Part shown: piece after piece, positions 26,671 through 37,922 of the stretch
Numbering within the stretch: the stretch's first letter is position 1
How the letters are laid out: the number at the start of each line of letters is the position of its first letter
Assembly: GCF_046630445.1 (NCBI RefSeq)
Contig: NC_092341.1
Span: 9,517,501 to 9,581,500 of the forward strand
Origin: Rutidosis leptorrhynchoides
Taxonomy: Eukaryota; Streptophyta; Magnoliopsida; Asterales; Asteraceae
DNA length: 64,000 nt
Direction: 5' to 3'
Program-made: the position numbers and the translations under genes
Notes under the pieces: generated by a model
What the model saw: only the letters and a program-made list of their open reading frames with translations
Told to the model about the DNA's origin: nothing
Database searches by the model: none

Positions 26671-28976
26671 TGCGCTACCTAACCGAATGGACCACACTCC
26701 ACGGTCCTCGAACATAAGTCCTAATCCGACTTTCCTAAGCAACTCTTCCCAATGAATCATTTTAACAACTAAAATCGTCACCCGCGATTTATTAAATCAC
26801 AATCCGAGCACTAAAACCTTACTCATTCCCTCACGTTGGGAAAACTTAAACAATCTTGAACCGAGATATCAACCCTTTAGCATACCCTTACCAAGTGCAA
26901 TGCTAAAGTAACCACATACCAACATAAGGTCAACCATCTAAACCGACAAAGACCGAACAAAAGCGAACCCTTAAGGATAACATTTACCACTTAACATCCC
27001 ATGTAGTGCGCAATACGACCAATACGCAACTATCGTAACATCCTAAGCAAACGGCTAAAACTGATAGCGCCCAAAACAACTATGGCAATGCTAGATCCCA
27101 AAGTGTACAAAATCGACTATTGTCACACCCGTAACAACATGTGAGCGAAACACGGCTATCGCATCACTAATCCCACAACATGGTCCTCACAACCCCACCA
27201 TCGTTGTATAGAACAACCGATAAATCACACAACATGGTCCTTACGACCCCACCATCGGTGCATAAAACAACCGATAGATCACACAACATGGTCCTTACGA
27301 CCCCACCATCGATGTATAAAACAACCGATAGATCACACATCAAATAACATGAAGGCTGGCCGAAAACTACACGAGCCTTAGTGAATCCGCATACCACACG
27401 TGACTCACTACCTTCACCGCACAACAATCGGGATTGGCCGAACTACACGCGCCTTAGTGAATCCGAACTACACGAGAGTCACTATCCCAAAAGAATGACC
27501 GAATCCACACGTGTCATTTGTGAATCCGAACTACACGAGACTCACTTCCTCAAAATAATGACCGTATCCACACGAGTCATTTGTGAATCCAAACTACACG
27601 AGACTCACTTCCACAATACAATGACCGCAACCACACGAGTCATTTGTGAATTCGAACTACACGAGACTCACTTCCACAATATAATGACCGCATCCACACG
27701 TGTCATTTGTGAATCCGAACTACACGCGATCCACTTCCCAAATCTCAACACAGGAATGGTACTCCCATTCCCCATTGGTACTCGAATTTCCCGATAAAGT
27801 TATACCATACCGATATAACATTACTCCCATGATGAAGTCAGCGGACCACGTCAACGGTCATGCTTCACCAATCAACGCCCTTTTGGCCTCATACAACGAA
27901 TAACGTAACATCGCGCTCTGCTACGCCATAGTGAATCCTAACGGATACCACTAACCATTCACACAATCGAGCAAGAACCACCTACATCGAACATAGGCAC
28001 AAAACAATAATTCTCTAGAAGAGAATCCGACACACACATCCCTTAGCCGAGGGATTTCACCTTGCTCGTCAAACACGTCCATTATCTCTCAACGAGATTA
28101 CCACATTATCACCTCGGCGATAATTTACATCCAAAACCATAAGTACAATTTAACCGAAATTGTACTCTACCACAAATCAACCAAAACTAGGTCCCCACAC
28201 AAGTTTCGGATCTACTAAAAGCGTCATCCGAAATCTCACACTAAAACCTCCTCGTGTGGGAGTGTAACTCCCCCACTTGGAACTACGTTCCATAACCACA
28301 TCTCGTACAACCGTACAATGCTACCAAAGGTAGACTTTACTAACAATTGGGTTCACACGACCCATCACCACATCTTGCTCCAACCATAAGGTCACGAAGG
28401 ATCTTAACCTATCCTTAAACACTTCGAACGAAAAGTGTACCACAAATTACACAAACTCTACCCTCGCAGTCATCCAATTGCTATAGTTTGTCCAATTTCA
28501 CCGAGTCACTCATGTACCTAAGGGTTTCACTTCAGTACCCTAAGTACAAAGTAACCGCAACATAATCGGAGTCGAACACCACACTAGTAGGTATGAAAGA
28601 GGCACCTAATGTCACGTTACGTAGACTCCTTTACCAACATACATCGAGATCAACACTCGATTTCTCGGGTTTCATCCCACCCGTCGAACCTCATGGTTCA
28701 TCAACTTCAACACAAAAGCGAACACGCGCTTAACAACTGAACACTAAAACCCATTTCCATGGATTGGTAGAAACATTTTCCAAATACTAAGGAATGCTTG
28801 GTTGCACCAATTCTTACGCACTTCGCCCAATAATTAAATCATCACCATAGGGTACCTCCATTAGGAACGTCACCCTTAACAATATAACATGCACAACACA
28901 ATGCATTTAACAAACTCAAACTCTAACGGCACATAATAAATAATCAAAGGACATATTTATTAAAATGAAACGTACC
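26671..28976 (-). other. Y region downstream of gag, non-coding with tandem repeats
   Basis: Holds three 54-bp tandem units (about 27190-27345) and a 63-bp array with five to six units (about 27350-27745), many containing ACACG(A/T)G(A/T)(C/G) text. Elsewhere I see nothing coding. Protease and RT motifs expected here in an autonomous element are absent on both strands. Confidence 0.65.
27350..27745. repeat. 63-bp minisatellite in Y
   Basis: Units start with GACCG at 27497, 27560, 27623 and 27687 (spacing 63, 63, 64), with more diverged units before. The same motif family appears as a 61-bp array within Y's LTRs (25197-25468 and 31208-31470). Confidence 0.85.
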
Positions 28977-29981
28977 TTAACGTCTCCTTGCCGCACCCGT
29001 CCTCGCTAACTCGGGACATTCTAAATTACGATGTCCTTCTTCTTGGCAATGGAAGCACACCATGCCATCACCCTTTGGTACCGAACATTCCCAAGACTTG
29101 TGACCCCTCACGCCACAATTGTAACACATAGACGCACTAGAATCTGATATACCCGTCCGTGTACCACCTGTGCTCACACTCAGACCCTTAGTCCTCTTAC
29201 TTGGAGCACCATAAGAAACAACGCTTCTCTCACTCGAAGGTTCACTCATCTTCGATCGTGAATACGACTTTAAACCTCTAGCCACGGCGAATAATTCCGC
29301 AAACGATTTCGCGTAACCCCGGCTAATCTTATTCTTCAAGTCATCATTCAAGGTTCGATAGAAATCCTCCATCAACAAACGATCATTCCCTAAATACTCC
29401 GGGCAAAAACGAGCCTTCGCCATAAATGTCGTCTTGAGAGTATTCAATTCCATAGAACCCTGTTGCAAATTTCGCAACTCATTACGCAATTCCGACAAGT
29501 CGGCCGAAGTCCGAAACTCCTCGAAGAATTCCCTCTTAAACTCGTCCCATGATAACGCCATAAACGGTTCACCACCGACAAGATCAATCTTACCATCCAA
29601 CCAATCCTTCGCCCTACCCCGCAACAAACTAGTAGTGAGTCTTGTCTTTTTCTCAGGAGGGCATTCAATAGTGCAAAAACACCTTTCGACATCTAAGATC
29701 CATGTTGTGCTAACCAAAGGATCCGGTTTCCCGTCATACATCGGAGGTTTAGTCCTCATGAAGCTCTTAAGACAATGCTCCATTTCACCACTATTTCGAA
29801 ATTCGGAATACCTCCTATCCATTTCTTCTCGAAACACACTCATTTGCTCCGCAACGGCGGCCACAACTCTAGAGTTAAACTCCTCGTCATTCTTCTCAAT
29901 CTCGTTTCGCGTCGTTATTCTAAAGGATGCAAAACGATTAGTCCACGAACGTATAAAACAACACGCATAACACCGCCCCAT
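28977..29981 (-). CDS. Y Gag polyprotein (capsid plus two zinc knuckles)
   Basis: Retrotransposon Gag builds the cytoplasmic particle and packages element RNA. The ATG at 29981 gives 334 residues. The frame is open upstream to 30074 without an ATG. Central part matches plant Ty3 Gag (Retrotrans_gag): W-x-L-D-V-E around residue 94, RGRAKDWLDG around 120, and WDEFKREFFEEF. A serine-rich linker follows, then two CCHC knuckles near the C-terminus: CYNCGVRGHKSWEC and CFHCQEEGHRNLEC. No stop or frameshift. It is the only intact retrotransposon protein gene in the stack. No pol follows, so the protein could only act with enzymes from another element. Confidence 0.83.
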   Translation of the reverse strand: MGRCYACCFIRSWTNRFASFRITTRNEIEKNDEEFNSRVVAAVAEQMSVFREEMDRRYSEFRNSGEMEHCLKSFMRTKPPMYDGKPDPLVSTTWILDVERCFCTIECPPEKKTRLTTSLLRGRAKDWLDGKIDLVGGEPFMALSWDEFKREFFEEFRTSADLSELRNELRNLQQGSMELNTLKTTFMAKARFCPEYLGNDRLLMEDFYRTLNDDLKNKISRGYAKSFAELFAVARGLKSYSRSKMSEPSSERSVVSYGAPSKRTKGLSVSTGGTRTGISDSSASMCYNCGVRGHKSWECSVPKGDGMVCFHCQEEGHRNLECPELARTGAARRR

Positions 29982-30343
29982 CTTGCTCAACACTCGTCGT
30001 ACATCACTTGTTAGACACGATTTGCACCCGTAATAAGGTTTGCAAGTCCTTATTACGCACACACGTCGTCTCAACTCGTTAGTACAACGACCGCCTCGCT
30101 CGATGATATAACCAACACAACGACAATTCTACACGATACAAGCACACGCAAGAATTATTATCACAACACAATAATATATTAATAATATCCGCATTACTAA
30201 TATAAACGTTAGTCCACCTACAAACAAGGCACTAACTACAACCTATTCTGACCTGTACCCCTACAAGTCCCGCAACAAATTAAGCACCCACAAAAGTCTA
30301 AGTCTAGGCACCTATCTCAAGTCACCTAAATCCCTTAGACCAT
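29982..30343 (-). other. Y leader between primer site and gag
   Basis: Untranslated leader with no ORF beyond the open N-terminal extension. Nothing else seen. Confidence 0.5.
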
Positions 30344-30355
30344 ACTCTGATACCA
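30344..30355 (-). other. Y primer binding site (initiator tRNA-Met)
   Basis: Minus strand TGGTATCAGAGT, two bases from the 5' LTR. One mismatch to the usual 12-base site. Confidence 0.82.
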
Positions 30356-30357
30356 CT

Positions 30358-32610
30358 TGTAACTACCCAACCCGTTATCCATCCAAAAACGTGCCATAAA
30401 AAAATTTTGTGAGACAGTTCATCTGGACGGCGTCCAGTTATCTGGACGGCGTCCAGTTGTGAAGACCAGGATGGCGTCCAGCCATCTGGGATGGCGTCCA
30501 GCCATCTGGGACGACGTCCAAATGTACTAAAAATTCCTGATCAGTTTATCAAAGTTACGCGGGCGAAAAACCCGCTTCTCGACACTTTTAAACCAAAACA
30601 CTTTCACAATATGTTATAATAATTAAAACTAAGAGTTTTCCACAATAAAACTGAGTTTTACGACACCGGGCCCACATCGGTCGTTTTACAACTTTCGTAC
30701 AAAATTACGAGTTTTCGGCCATATAAGTTTAACACAAAAACGAAGACCGAGCATGGTGATTGGGGATACGCTACCCAATCCTAATCAAATTCAAAAGCAC
30801 GTCTTCTAAGCAACTACGCAAGCCCACTAGTCCCCACGCTTACCGAGCCACCGCATCCATGCAAATCTATAAAAGGGTAAACAACGAGAGGGTAAGCTAA
30901 AGCTTAGTGAGTGAGAATATACTACATACATATATATGCATAAAATGGACATGCCACATAAGTAATCAAATAACGCATACCGGAGCATCCAAGCATAAAG
31001 GCAAGCTAAGCTAAGCATACCGTACGATCACTAAGCAACAAGCTAATAACATCAACAATAAAGTAAGTTCACCAACGACGATGTGAACAATGCCAATAAG
31101 CTACACCCAAAGGGTTAGCTACATCACAATAACACAACAATATACAACAAGGCGTAAACTACCCAAGGTTAACCCCTTAACCCGTATACCGAAACCAAAT
31201 ACCAAAATGAAGATTGGCCGAACTACACGAGCCTTAATAGATCCACATCCACACGAGATTACTATCTTCAATACCACAACAACATCGAGGTTAGCCGAAC
31301 TACACGAGCCTTAGTGAATCCGCAACCACACGAGATCACTACCTCAATAAGATGACCGAACTACACGTGTCATCGTGAATCCGAACTACACGAGACTCAC
31401 TTTCTCAATAAGATGAATGAAACTACACTCGTCATCGTGAATCCGCATCCACACGTGATCCACTTCTCCAATCACAACTCAATACTAACCCTTCGCCATT
31501 GGGGTTGTATAATCCACATCACAAGCATAAGTGATAACGTACACACAAAGTGTGCACCTCGCCAAAGGTGGTCAACCAAAACGCACAACCGTGCCAATTG
31601 GACCTATACGCAAGTCCATCAAATCCACCTATATGTGAAGTGAGCTCTATAACCGAAAACCACTTCACCCGACCCGCACCCATCCTACACATACATATGT
31701 ACATAGGATATTAACACTCACCTTGTCGCCTTAATGAATGCTACCGAATAATCTGCAAATCACCGATGGAATGTACCTATTCCATTATCACAAACACAAC
31801 AAAACACTTAGAGTGCAATTTCGACCCATTGCACTTCCAAGCACCAAACCGCGTCCAAACTAACCAATAATCACTAACATAAGTGAGAATGGTCCTAATA
31901 TGCCAATTAAACCCGAACACAAGTGTTAAAAACTAGTCTTGCCCAATTTGACACCAAACCCTAATTTTGATCCATTTCAAAATTAGTCAACCAAACACAC
32001 CCAAAAGTGTTCCAACACTTCCATAATCACTAAACCTAGTGATTAAACTCAAGATCAAAGCCTAATCAAGGCCAAATCATCAACCAACCCAAAACCCGCC
32101 AAGTGACAAGAATAACTAGTCACCATAAACCCATTTCATCATCTAAGAGGGTTTCACAACAAATCAAGCTCAAACCCTAACTTGAATATCAAATCTAACA
32201 AATGAAATTCGGAGTTTGACTTACCAATACTACCACAACGTAGCCGTGAACGAGATGAATAACTTTAAAACTCGAGCTTTGGTGAGAATCCGACTCCTTC
32301 TTCTCCAAATCAAGCTCTCTCTCACTAAAAGTGAGTTTCTCTCACTAGGGTTTGAAGAGAGTGTTTGTGTGGGTGAAATGTGATCCACAATGATCAATGG
32401 ATCAGCTTTGAAGGCTCCAAACCGACACCCAAGTGAATTTACCAAAATACCCCTTTTTAAAACTAAATAAAACAGCTGGCCCGTCAGACACTTTGGACGG
32501 CGTCCCAAAATCTGGACGGCGTCCCCCTCTTCAGTGCTGGACGGCGTCCCCCAAATCTGGATGGTGTCCCAATCAACTGAAAGAGGCTGAAATAGAAACA
32601 ATGTCTTACA
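30358..32610 (-). repeat. Y 5' LTR (2253 bp)
   Basis: Matches 24367-26632. The motif cluster at 30425-30519 has five copies against four in the 3' LTR, three of them changed at CpG (for example GGATGGCGTCC). The second cluster is at 32495-32568. Confidence 0.9.
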
Positions 32611-33582
32611 GAAATCAAGCGAATCCAAAGCCTAAACTCAATAGTTTTTCACAAGGAATCTGAATATAACATAATAGTTAACATTTGAAAAACTTAATTT
32701 TCTAATCATGCATAAACAAATTCGTTTTTAAACCCTAGCGCATCAAACAATCAAAATAACGATAACAATTAACACGTACGCGTATAGACTTGAGCAATTG
32801 AAAACATAACTATGAAACTTTATTAAAAATTATTTTTCTAATATTAGGGTTCATGTAAATATACCTTAGATCAAGAAAAGAATTATATCAACGCGTAGAG
32901 GAGATCGAGAATTGCAACTTTCGTGTTGAAGGTTTATTTGATTGAGCAAAAATTAATGGTGTTGTGTGAGGGTTGTTGGTCGACGCAGGAGGGAGCCAGG
33001 AGGAGGGAGGGATCGACTTCTTTAGGGTTAGGGAAAATAATGTGCAGTGTTTTATTTTTCTAGCTAATTATAATTAGGCCCTAAGCACACTACAAGTACC
33101 AAATAAGCCCAAATTAGAAATTAAAGGGGTGGGGGGTTGGGTTTTGGCCGATGGGGCCCAAGGGGAGTGCCCGGGCTCGTGCTGTCCAATTCCTTGTACT
33201 CGTGGTCCGTTTCAAATGTCGTTTAGTCGTACCGAAGGCCCGGAATGCTAATCCAAATCGTTAAAACACAACCAATCGTTTAATTTATTAAAAACCCAAT
33301 AAATTAAATATTTTTAAAAAGTTAATAATTAATAATTTAATTATTAAAATAAACCCGAGCGTTCGTTGTTCAAAAAGCCATTATCAAAATCGTATCATTT
33401 TTATCGTATTTCTTTATCTGAAATATATATATATTTGAATTAATATCAACCCGCATTAATTATTGCAACCCACCAAGGATCAAGTACACATTTATTGCAT
33501 ATAAACATATAACGTCAAATAATCGTCGTTAAATAAACTAACGGGTGGTTAACGGAAGTAACGGAAAATCAGGGTTTTTACA
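32611..33582 (-). repeat. X 5' LTR, part 2 of 2
   Basis: Starts with the TSD copy GAAAT (32611-32615), continues the LTR text from CAAGCG and ends GTTTTTACA at 33582. The counterpart is 16500-17468. Confidence 0.9.
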
Positions 33583-34155
33583 ATTCTTATTGACTCTAGC
33601 CTAGCGACGGGAGAAAATGTTTCATCATAATCAATTTCCTCTTGTTGGCTATATCCTTGTGCAACTAGTCTAGCTTTATTTCTAACTACATTGCCATCTT
33701 CATCTAGTTTGTTTCTATAGACCCATTTTGTACCTATGATATTGCTCTCACTAGGTAAAGGAACCAAATCCCATACATCGCTCCTTTGGAATTGATTTAA
33801 TTCCTCTTGCATAGCTTCTACCCAACTTTCATCTAATAGGGCTTCCTTAATATTTTTGGGTTCTATTTGGGAGATAAAAGTATAGTTAGCAATTAGGTTG
33901 AATGCTTGTGACCTAGTGGTTCTAGTATTGATGTCTCCTATGACTTGATCTATAGGATGATCCTTAACATGTTTAAGATCAATTGAGGATGCTAAGTTAT
34001 CCTTACTTGGTTATAAATGAGATCCATCCTCATTTGTGTCATTGGACTCGATTTGAGTTGGCATTATTTCTATAGCATCTTGTTCTATCACATCATCATC
34101 CTTTAAAGGTTTAGTCTTAGGTGGTGGAGGAGTTTCATCAAATGTGACATCTAGG
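33583..34155 (-). pseudogene. W integrase-RT linker and RT N-terminal part
   Basis: Continuation of W pol between X and Z. Shows copia RT N-terminal text: [37 protein letters not shown] and [14 protein letters not shown], cut at 33583 by X. A TAA at 34011-34013 breaks the linker upstream in the same frame. The remainder of RT is at 13158-14411. The left end joins, across Z, to integrase at 55299. Confidence 0.83.
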
Positions 34156-34648
34156 TGATCAATCCTTAATTAGCGATGTTACTTAATTACGGATTGAGTG
34201 CAATAAGATTGTAATGGAGGATGGAATGTTTAATGATTATTTTGGGCCCCGATGATCGTCTTTCACTTTAACTACCAAGTGATCAACCACCCCGACCCGG
34301 TCTTGATTGTCAATTAGCATAATTCACCTTTAGCGCAATGTATAAAGTCCCTTGAGCAAGATCACAAGTGGAAATTACAAAGGCTTGGGCAAATGGCAGA
34401 GAATCAACAACATATAAATGAGAGGCCAAGCTCCCTATTTATAGTATTCGAGATATCCGCGGTTTGCGAGTCACTTAACTGTCCGTGGAAACTCAGCGGG
34501 TTAAACCACAGTTATCTATTTGCGCGGAAACACAACCGCTGTATTTATTTTTAGCGAACATTTCATAGCTTTGCATCATAGTTCGCATAATTTTGCCATT
34601 GGCCTTTAGCAAATAAAATATACATATACAATGCTATGTATATGATCA
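34156..34648 (-). repeat. Z 3' LTR (493 bp)
   Basis: TGATCA...TGATCA ends. A TATA-like site on the minus strand (CTATAAATAGGG, about 34433-34444). Confidence 0.92.
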
Positions 34649-34704
34649 AGTCCCTCCAGTTTATTATGATACATTTTCGCGAAGCCAATGTATCATGATA
34701 AACT
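34649..34704 (-). other. Z polypurine tract and long hairpin
   Basis: Minus-strand purine run CTGGAGGGACT abuts the LTR. Just upstream an 18-base inverted repeat with one mismatch (34658-34675 and 34687-34704) can form a stem with a loop containing TTCGCGAAGCC. Confidence 0.75.
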
Positions 34705-35096
34705 CTAAATAAAGAAGTGTTTCTTGAAATATTTCGCAAACAATATTTAATATTTTTTTTACTGCCCATTTATTACCGTTGTTTTTGTTAGGCTCCACAC
34801 GTAATTACAACGGTAATTTTTCGCCATTCTCTCAAATCAATACGCTGTGACTGCTACAAAATTACCGTTTACACGTTGCGGTAATTTTAGCCGTTTAAAT
34901 GTAATCATTACCTTTCCATCTTACTCGCCATACTTCCGATTATAAATTATTGCAATAATCCGCATAAAAACTTTACTCTTTCTCTTTCGATTTCATCTGC
35001 AATCAAATTCCTCGAATCACAATCGTACCGTGCAATTAACAATTCCAACCTTTAATTTCTTCAATTTTATCATCCAATTTATTTTCCTTATTGCAA
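34705..35096 (+). promoter_or_regulatory. Putative promoter and 5' UTR of Z antisense gene
   Basis: TATAAATT at 34941-34948 lies about 155 bases before the ATG of the antisense gene. A pyrimidine-rich stretch (CTCTTTCTCTTTCG) follows at about 34977, typical of plant transcription starts and leaders. Confidence 0.5.
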
Positions 35097-35796
35097 ATGG
35101 CGTCGTCTTCATCTATGCATACTCCCGGAGGTTATGTTTCCTATATGACGGAAACAAAACTTCAAACCCTACAGGAATGGTATCCGCCACTTGCCCAATT
35201 TGTTCCTACCGCGCCTGCGGTAGAACAGCGAGCCGATACTCCCCCTAAATGGATGATTTCTGTTTACGAGGCTGCCATTTCTCAAGGCAACCTTCGATTT
35301 CCACTTACCCCCTTTTTCCGCAGTGTTTGCGAATACTATAAGATTGCCATGGCACAGTTGCATCCAAACGCGATTAATAAAATTGTGCTATTCGAGATGT
35401 ACTGCAATGCCACCGGCCAACCACTGCTGTTGAACGTTTTTCGTATGTGCAATAGCCTGGTGCTATACGATGTGGGGTTGTTTTCTGTTCGCAGTAAACT
35501 TGGCACAATGACTTCGCCAAAAGATTCAATTGGCAATTAGCGCAGTTCCTTCTTTTATATTAATGACACCGCCTATTTGGACAGCGCTATTCCCAAATCT
35601 TGGTGTACAGAGCTTAATCCCGACGTCAATGAGAGGCCTGTACTCGATGATCTTGAGAATGACACTCTCAATACACTAAAAAATGCAGGCCTAATCCTAC
35701 GAGCTTATTCGAATGTACCACTGTACATTGGCAGAGTGTCAATTCAATGGCCATGGAGTGACCATGATGCGCTTTTGGTTGACCAATCAAAAAATG
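35097..35796 (+). pseudogene. Z antisense gene, exon 1 (Transposase_28-like)
   Basis: ATG at 35097 opens a frame of 233 codons plus one base to a donor GTATGC at 35797. One in-frame TAG at 35538-35540 replaces what appears to be a Trp. Text at about residues 63-100 (LRFPLTPFFRSV, LHPNAINKIVLFE) resembles the domain called putative gypsy-type transposon (Transposase_28) found in plant retrotransposon ORFs. The protein's role is unknown. It lies on the strand opposite gag. Intron 1 (about 99 bp before Q) hosts 14-kb element Q. With exons 2 and 3 the full length is 570 residues. Confidence 0.65.
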
Positions 35797-35893
35797 GTAT
35801 GCCGCTGAAATTTATCGCAGTATATTAACATAATACACTTACATTTTTCGCAATATTTTTGCTTTGCATAACACTATGCGCTTTTATTTTTAC

Positions 35894-36487
35894 TGATAAT
35901 GCTAAAAACGAACATATATTTCATAGCATTATCACTCAAGAAAGACAAGCTTTTAGTTGAAACTGTTCTATTTACAAGTGATATTCGCTTAAATAATAAA
36001 AGGTGAAGACAAAAGACAGATTCGACGAATTGAAGACACAAATGACTAAAAAGCTCAAAAGTACAAAATACAATCAAAGAGTTTCCAATTATTGATGAGA
36101 AACATCTCAAAATTACAAGAGTACAAGATTCAAAACGCAAAGTACAAGATATTAAATTATACGCAAGGACGTTCGAAAATCCGGAACCGGGACCAGAGTC
36201 AACTCTCAACGCTCGACGCAACGGACTAAAAATTACAAGTCAACTATGCACATGAATATAATATAATATATAATTAATTCTTAAAATTAATATATATATT
36301 ATATTATATAAAAACCATCGGCATACAAAGAAACAAACTCATGTGAGCTGGAAAAAGGGGCCATGCGATCGCATGGCCTGGAAGGCAAAAAGCCATGTGA
36401 TCGCATGGTGGTAGGTGACATGCCACATCTCTATAAATTCGCGTATTTTGATCTAATATATCCATCTTTCTTTCTCTCTATCAAACG

Positions 36488-36575
<88 letters not shown>

Positions 36576-37896
36576 AATTTTAATTTTAATTCTAATAATA
36601 AGGGTATGTTAGCGAATGTTGTAAGGGTGTAAGTCGAAATTCTGTCCGTGTAACGCTATGCTATTTTTAATCATTGTAAGTTATGTTCAACCTTTTTAAT
36701 TTAATGTCTCGTAGCTAAGTTATTATTATGCTTATTTAATCCGAAGTAATCATGATGTTGGGCTAATTATTAAAAGTGGGTAATTGGGCTTTGTACCATA
36801 ATTGGGGTTTGGACAAAAGAACGACACTTGTAGAAATTAGACAATGGGCTATTAATGGGCTTTATATTTGTTTAACTAAATGATAGTTTGTTAATTTTAA
36901 TATAAAGATTTACAATTGGACGTCCCTATAAATAACCATATATACTCGATCAGACACGATGGGCGAGGTATTTATATGTACGAATAATCGTTCATTTAAC
37001 CGGACAAGGGAATGGATTAATAGTCTATGGAATTATTAAAACAGGGGTGAAATTATGTACAAGGACACTTGGCATAATTGATAACAAAGTATTAAAACCT
37101 TGGGTTACACACAGTCGATATCCTGGTGTAATTATTAAACAAAGTATTAAAACCTTGTTACAGTTTAAGTCCCCAATTAGTTGGAATATTTGACTTCGGG
37201 TATAAGGATAATTTGACGAGGACACTCGCACTTTATATTTATGACTGATGGACTGTTATGGACAAAAACCAGGACAAAGGACAATTAACCCATGGGCATA
37301 AAACTAAAATCAACACGTCAAACATCATGATTACGGAAGTTTAAATAAGCATAATTCTTTTATTTCATATTTAATTTCCTTTATTTTATATTTAATTGCA
37401 CTTTTAATTATCGCACTTTTATTTATTGTTATTGTATTTAATTTCACTTTTAATTATCGTACTTTTTAATTATTGCAAGTTTATTTTATCGCACTTTTAT
37501 TTATCGCAATTTCATTATCGTTATTTACTTTACGCTTTAAATTAAGTCTTTTATTTATTATTTTACATTAGGTTTTAACTGCGACTAAAGTTTTAAAATT
37601 GACAAACCGGTCATTAAACGGTAAAAACCCCCCTTTATAATAATAATATTACTTATATATATAATTGTATTTTTTTATATAGCGTTAAGCTTTGTTTAAA
37701 GATTCCCTGTGGAACGAACCGGACTTACTAAAAACTACACTACTGTACGATTAGGTACACTGCCTATAAGTGTTGTAGCAAGGTTTAAGTATATCCATTC
37801 TATAAATAAATAAATATCTTGTGTAAAATTGTATCGTATTTAATAGTATTTTGCAGTAAAAATAATACTATTTCATTTACACCTAGCATAACATCA
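35894..37896 (+). repeat. Q 5' LTR (2003 bp)
   Basis: Begins TGATAATGCTAAAAACG, ends CCTAGCATAACATCA. Palindromes CCATGCGATCGCATGG at 36361-36376 and CCATGTGATCGCATGG at 36393-36408, then TATAAATT at 36432-36439, followed by a TA microsatellite (about 36490-36570). The promoter probably starts transcription near 36465. Confidence 0.9.
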
Positions 37897-37904
37897 AGTA
37901 TTTT

Positions 37905-37922
37905 TGGCGCCGCTGCCGGGGA
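37905..37922 (+). other. Q primer binding site (tRNA-Asp type)
   Basis: TGGCGCCGCTGCCGGGGA, one base off the usual tRNA-Asp site used by Athila elements, eight bases after the LTR. Confidence 0.85.

Larger units (their letters stand above)
24367..32610 (-). mobile_element. Element Y: gag-only Ty3 retrotransposon inside X 5' LTR
   Basis: LTRs 24367-26632 and 30358-32610. The TSD GAAAT lies at 24362-24366 and 32611-32615. Primer site at 30344-30355 and polypurine tract at 26633-26650. The 3.7-kb internal region has one gag gene (28977-29981) and no protease, RT or integrase, so it is a non-autonomous element that would depend on pol supplied elsewhere. Both LTRs carry GGACGGCGTCC motif clusters at both ends. 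Confidence 0.87.
14412..33582 (-). mobile_element. Element X: Tekay-type chromovirus (Ty3), nested and decayed
   Basis: LTRs 14412-17468 (3' LTR) and 22278-24366 plus 32616-33582 (5' LTR, split by Y). The TSD ATTCT lies at 14407-14411 and 33583-33587. Removing Y restores an LTR of 3056 bp against 3057 bp for the other. A tRNA-Met primer site is next to the 5' LTR. The pol remnant encodes RT, RNase H, integrase and a chromodomain tail. Gag and protease are not recognisable. LTR copies differ by several percent in places, so it is older than T. Confidence 0.87.

Noticed and set aside
27167..27427. Minus-strand ORF with an 18-residue repeat
   Set aside because: Product of the 54-bp tandem array.
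27490..27745. CRISPR-like regular spacing
   Set aside because: The units are repeated along their whole length without unique spacers, in a plant retrotransposon.
27381..27797. Plus-strand ORF with a 21-residue periodicity
   Set aside because: The 63-bp minisatellite has a length divisible by three, which keeps any frame open; it is antisense to Y and has no start context or homology that I recognise.
29434..29970. 178-codon plus-strand ORF
   Set aside because: Antisense shadow of Y gag.
35097..35828. Considered as an ordinary host gene
   Set aside because: It lies inside Z between its LTRs and resembles plant retrotransposon accessory ORFs.
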